32,647 bases of DNA, taken from NCBI GenBank assembly GCA_009377605.1, contig WHTT01000073.1, positions 1 to 32,647 of the forward strand, given 5' to 3'. Within the stretch, counting starts at the first letter, position 1; every line of letters begins with the position of its first letter. Made by a program: the position numbers and the translations under genes. Below are positions 32,584 through 32,647 of the stretch, one piece after another. The DNA comes from Luteitalea sp. (lineage in GTDB: Bacteria > Acidobacteriota > Vicinamibacteria > Vicinamibacterales > Vicinamibacteraceae). Under the pieces are notes generated by a model. The model saw only the letters and a list, made by a program, of their open reading frames with translations. It ran no database searches and had not been told where the DNA came from.

Positions 32584-32647
32584 ATCCCGCATGCTAGTGT
32601 CGTGTCTCAAAGAAAGCTTGTAATAATCAGGGGCGTTTGGTACGCTG

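Overview
The window is high-GC DNA from a heterotrophic soil or sediment-type bacterium. Acidobacteriota (Vicinamibacteria-like) is my best guess. This rests on gene content: Tat-exported MocA-type oxidoreductases and TIM-barrel proteins, PQQ beta-propeller dehydrogenases, a DUF6807/PmoA protein, a DUF1080-like plus FG-GAP/VCBS exported protein, and many short palindromic intergenic repeats. There is no rRNA, tRNA, integrase, transposase or CRISPR array that I can see, so the taxonomy is an inference.

Layout. (1) Positions 1-7433 are a catabolic region: a Gfo/Idh/MocA oxidoreductase running off the left edge (-), a C-terminal fragment of a PQQ dehydrogenase, then a + strand series of a DUF6807 protein, two short-chain dehydrogenases, an SMP-30/gluconolactonase-like protein without a normal start codon, and a methylmalonate-semialdehyde-type dehydrogenase. 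(2) Positions 7553-22301 are a defence island, all on +: an XRE-HTH/SNF2/DUF3883 helicase, a NYN nuclease, a winged-helix protein, a SIR2-like protein, a small sigma-region-4-like HTH protein, a DUF1156 DNA methyltransferase, a DUF499 ATPase, a possible HEPN-like protein and an AbiU2-type HEPN protein. (3) Positions 22417-32583 return to catabolic and exported functions: a second, internally deleted PQQ dehydrogenase, a sugar-phosphate-isomerase-like TIM barrel, an SDR, an NAD-dependent epimerase, a frameshifted TIM barrel, a VCBS-repeat protein, and two - strand genes, one unknown and one exported alkaline-phosphatase-superfamily-like.

How the island may work. Helicase plus DUF1156 methylase plus DUF499 ATPase resembles the methylation-linked helicase-methylase-ATPase defence modules. 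Here the helicase is separated from the methylase by a cassette carrying a SIR2-like NAD-binding protein, a NYN nuclease and two small DNA-binding proteins. From the winged-helix gene to the methylase the genes are chained by 4-bp stop/start overlaps. Two HEPN or HEPN-like proteins follow the ATPase. The inference is a modification-based self/non-self sensor coupled to several toxic effectors (NAD depletion, RNA cleavage). The helicase's own N-terminal HTH and palindromes over its promoter suggest autoregulation.

Outside the island, a direct repeat of GATAATC (two adjacent 7-mers) occurs at four gene starts: before both PQQ dehydrogenase remnants, before the DUF6807 gene, and before the right-hand phosphatase-like gene. 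This points to a shared regulator of the flanking catabolic genes. None is found inside the island, consistent with the island being a separate insertion in a decaying catabolic neighbourhood (three broken genes and one gene with a lost start).
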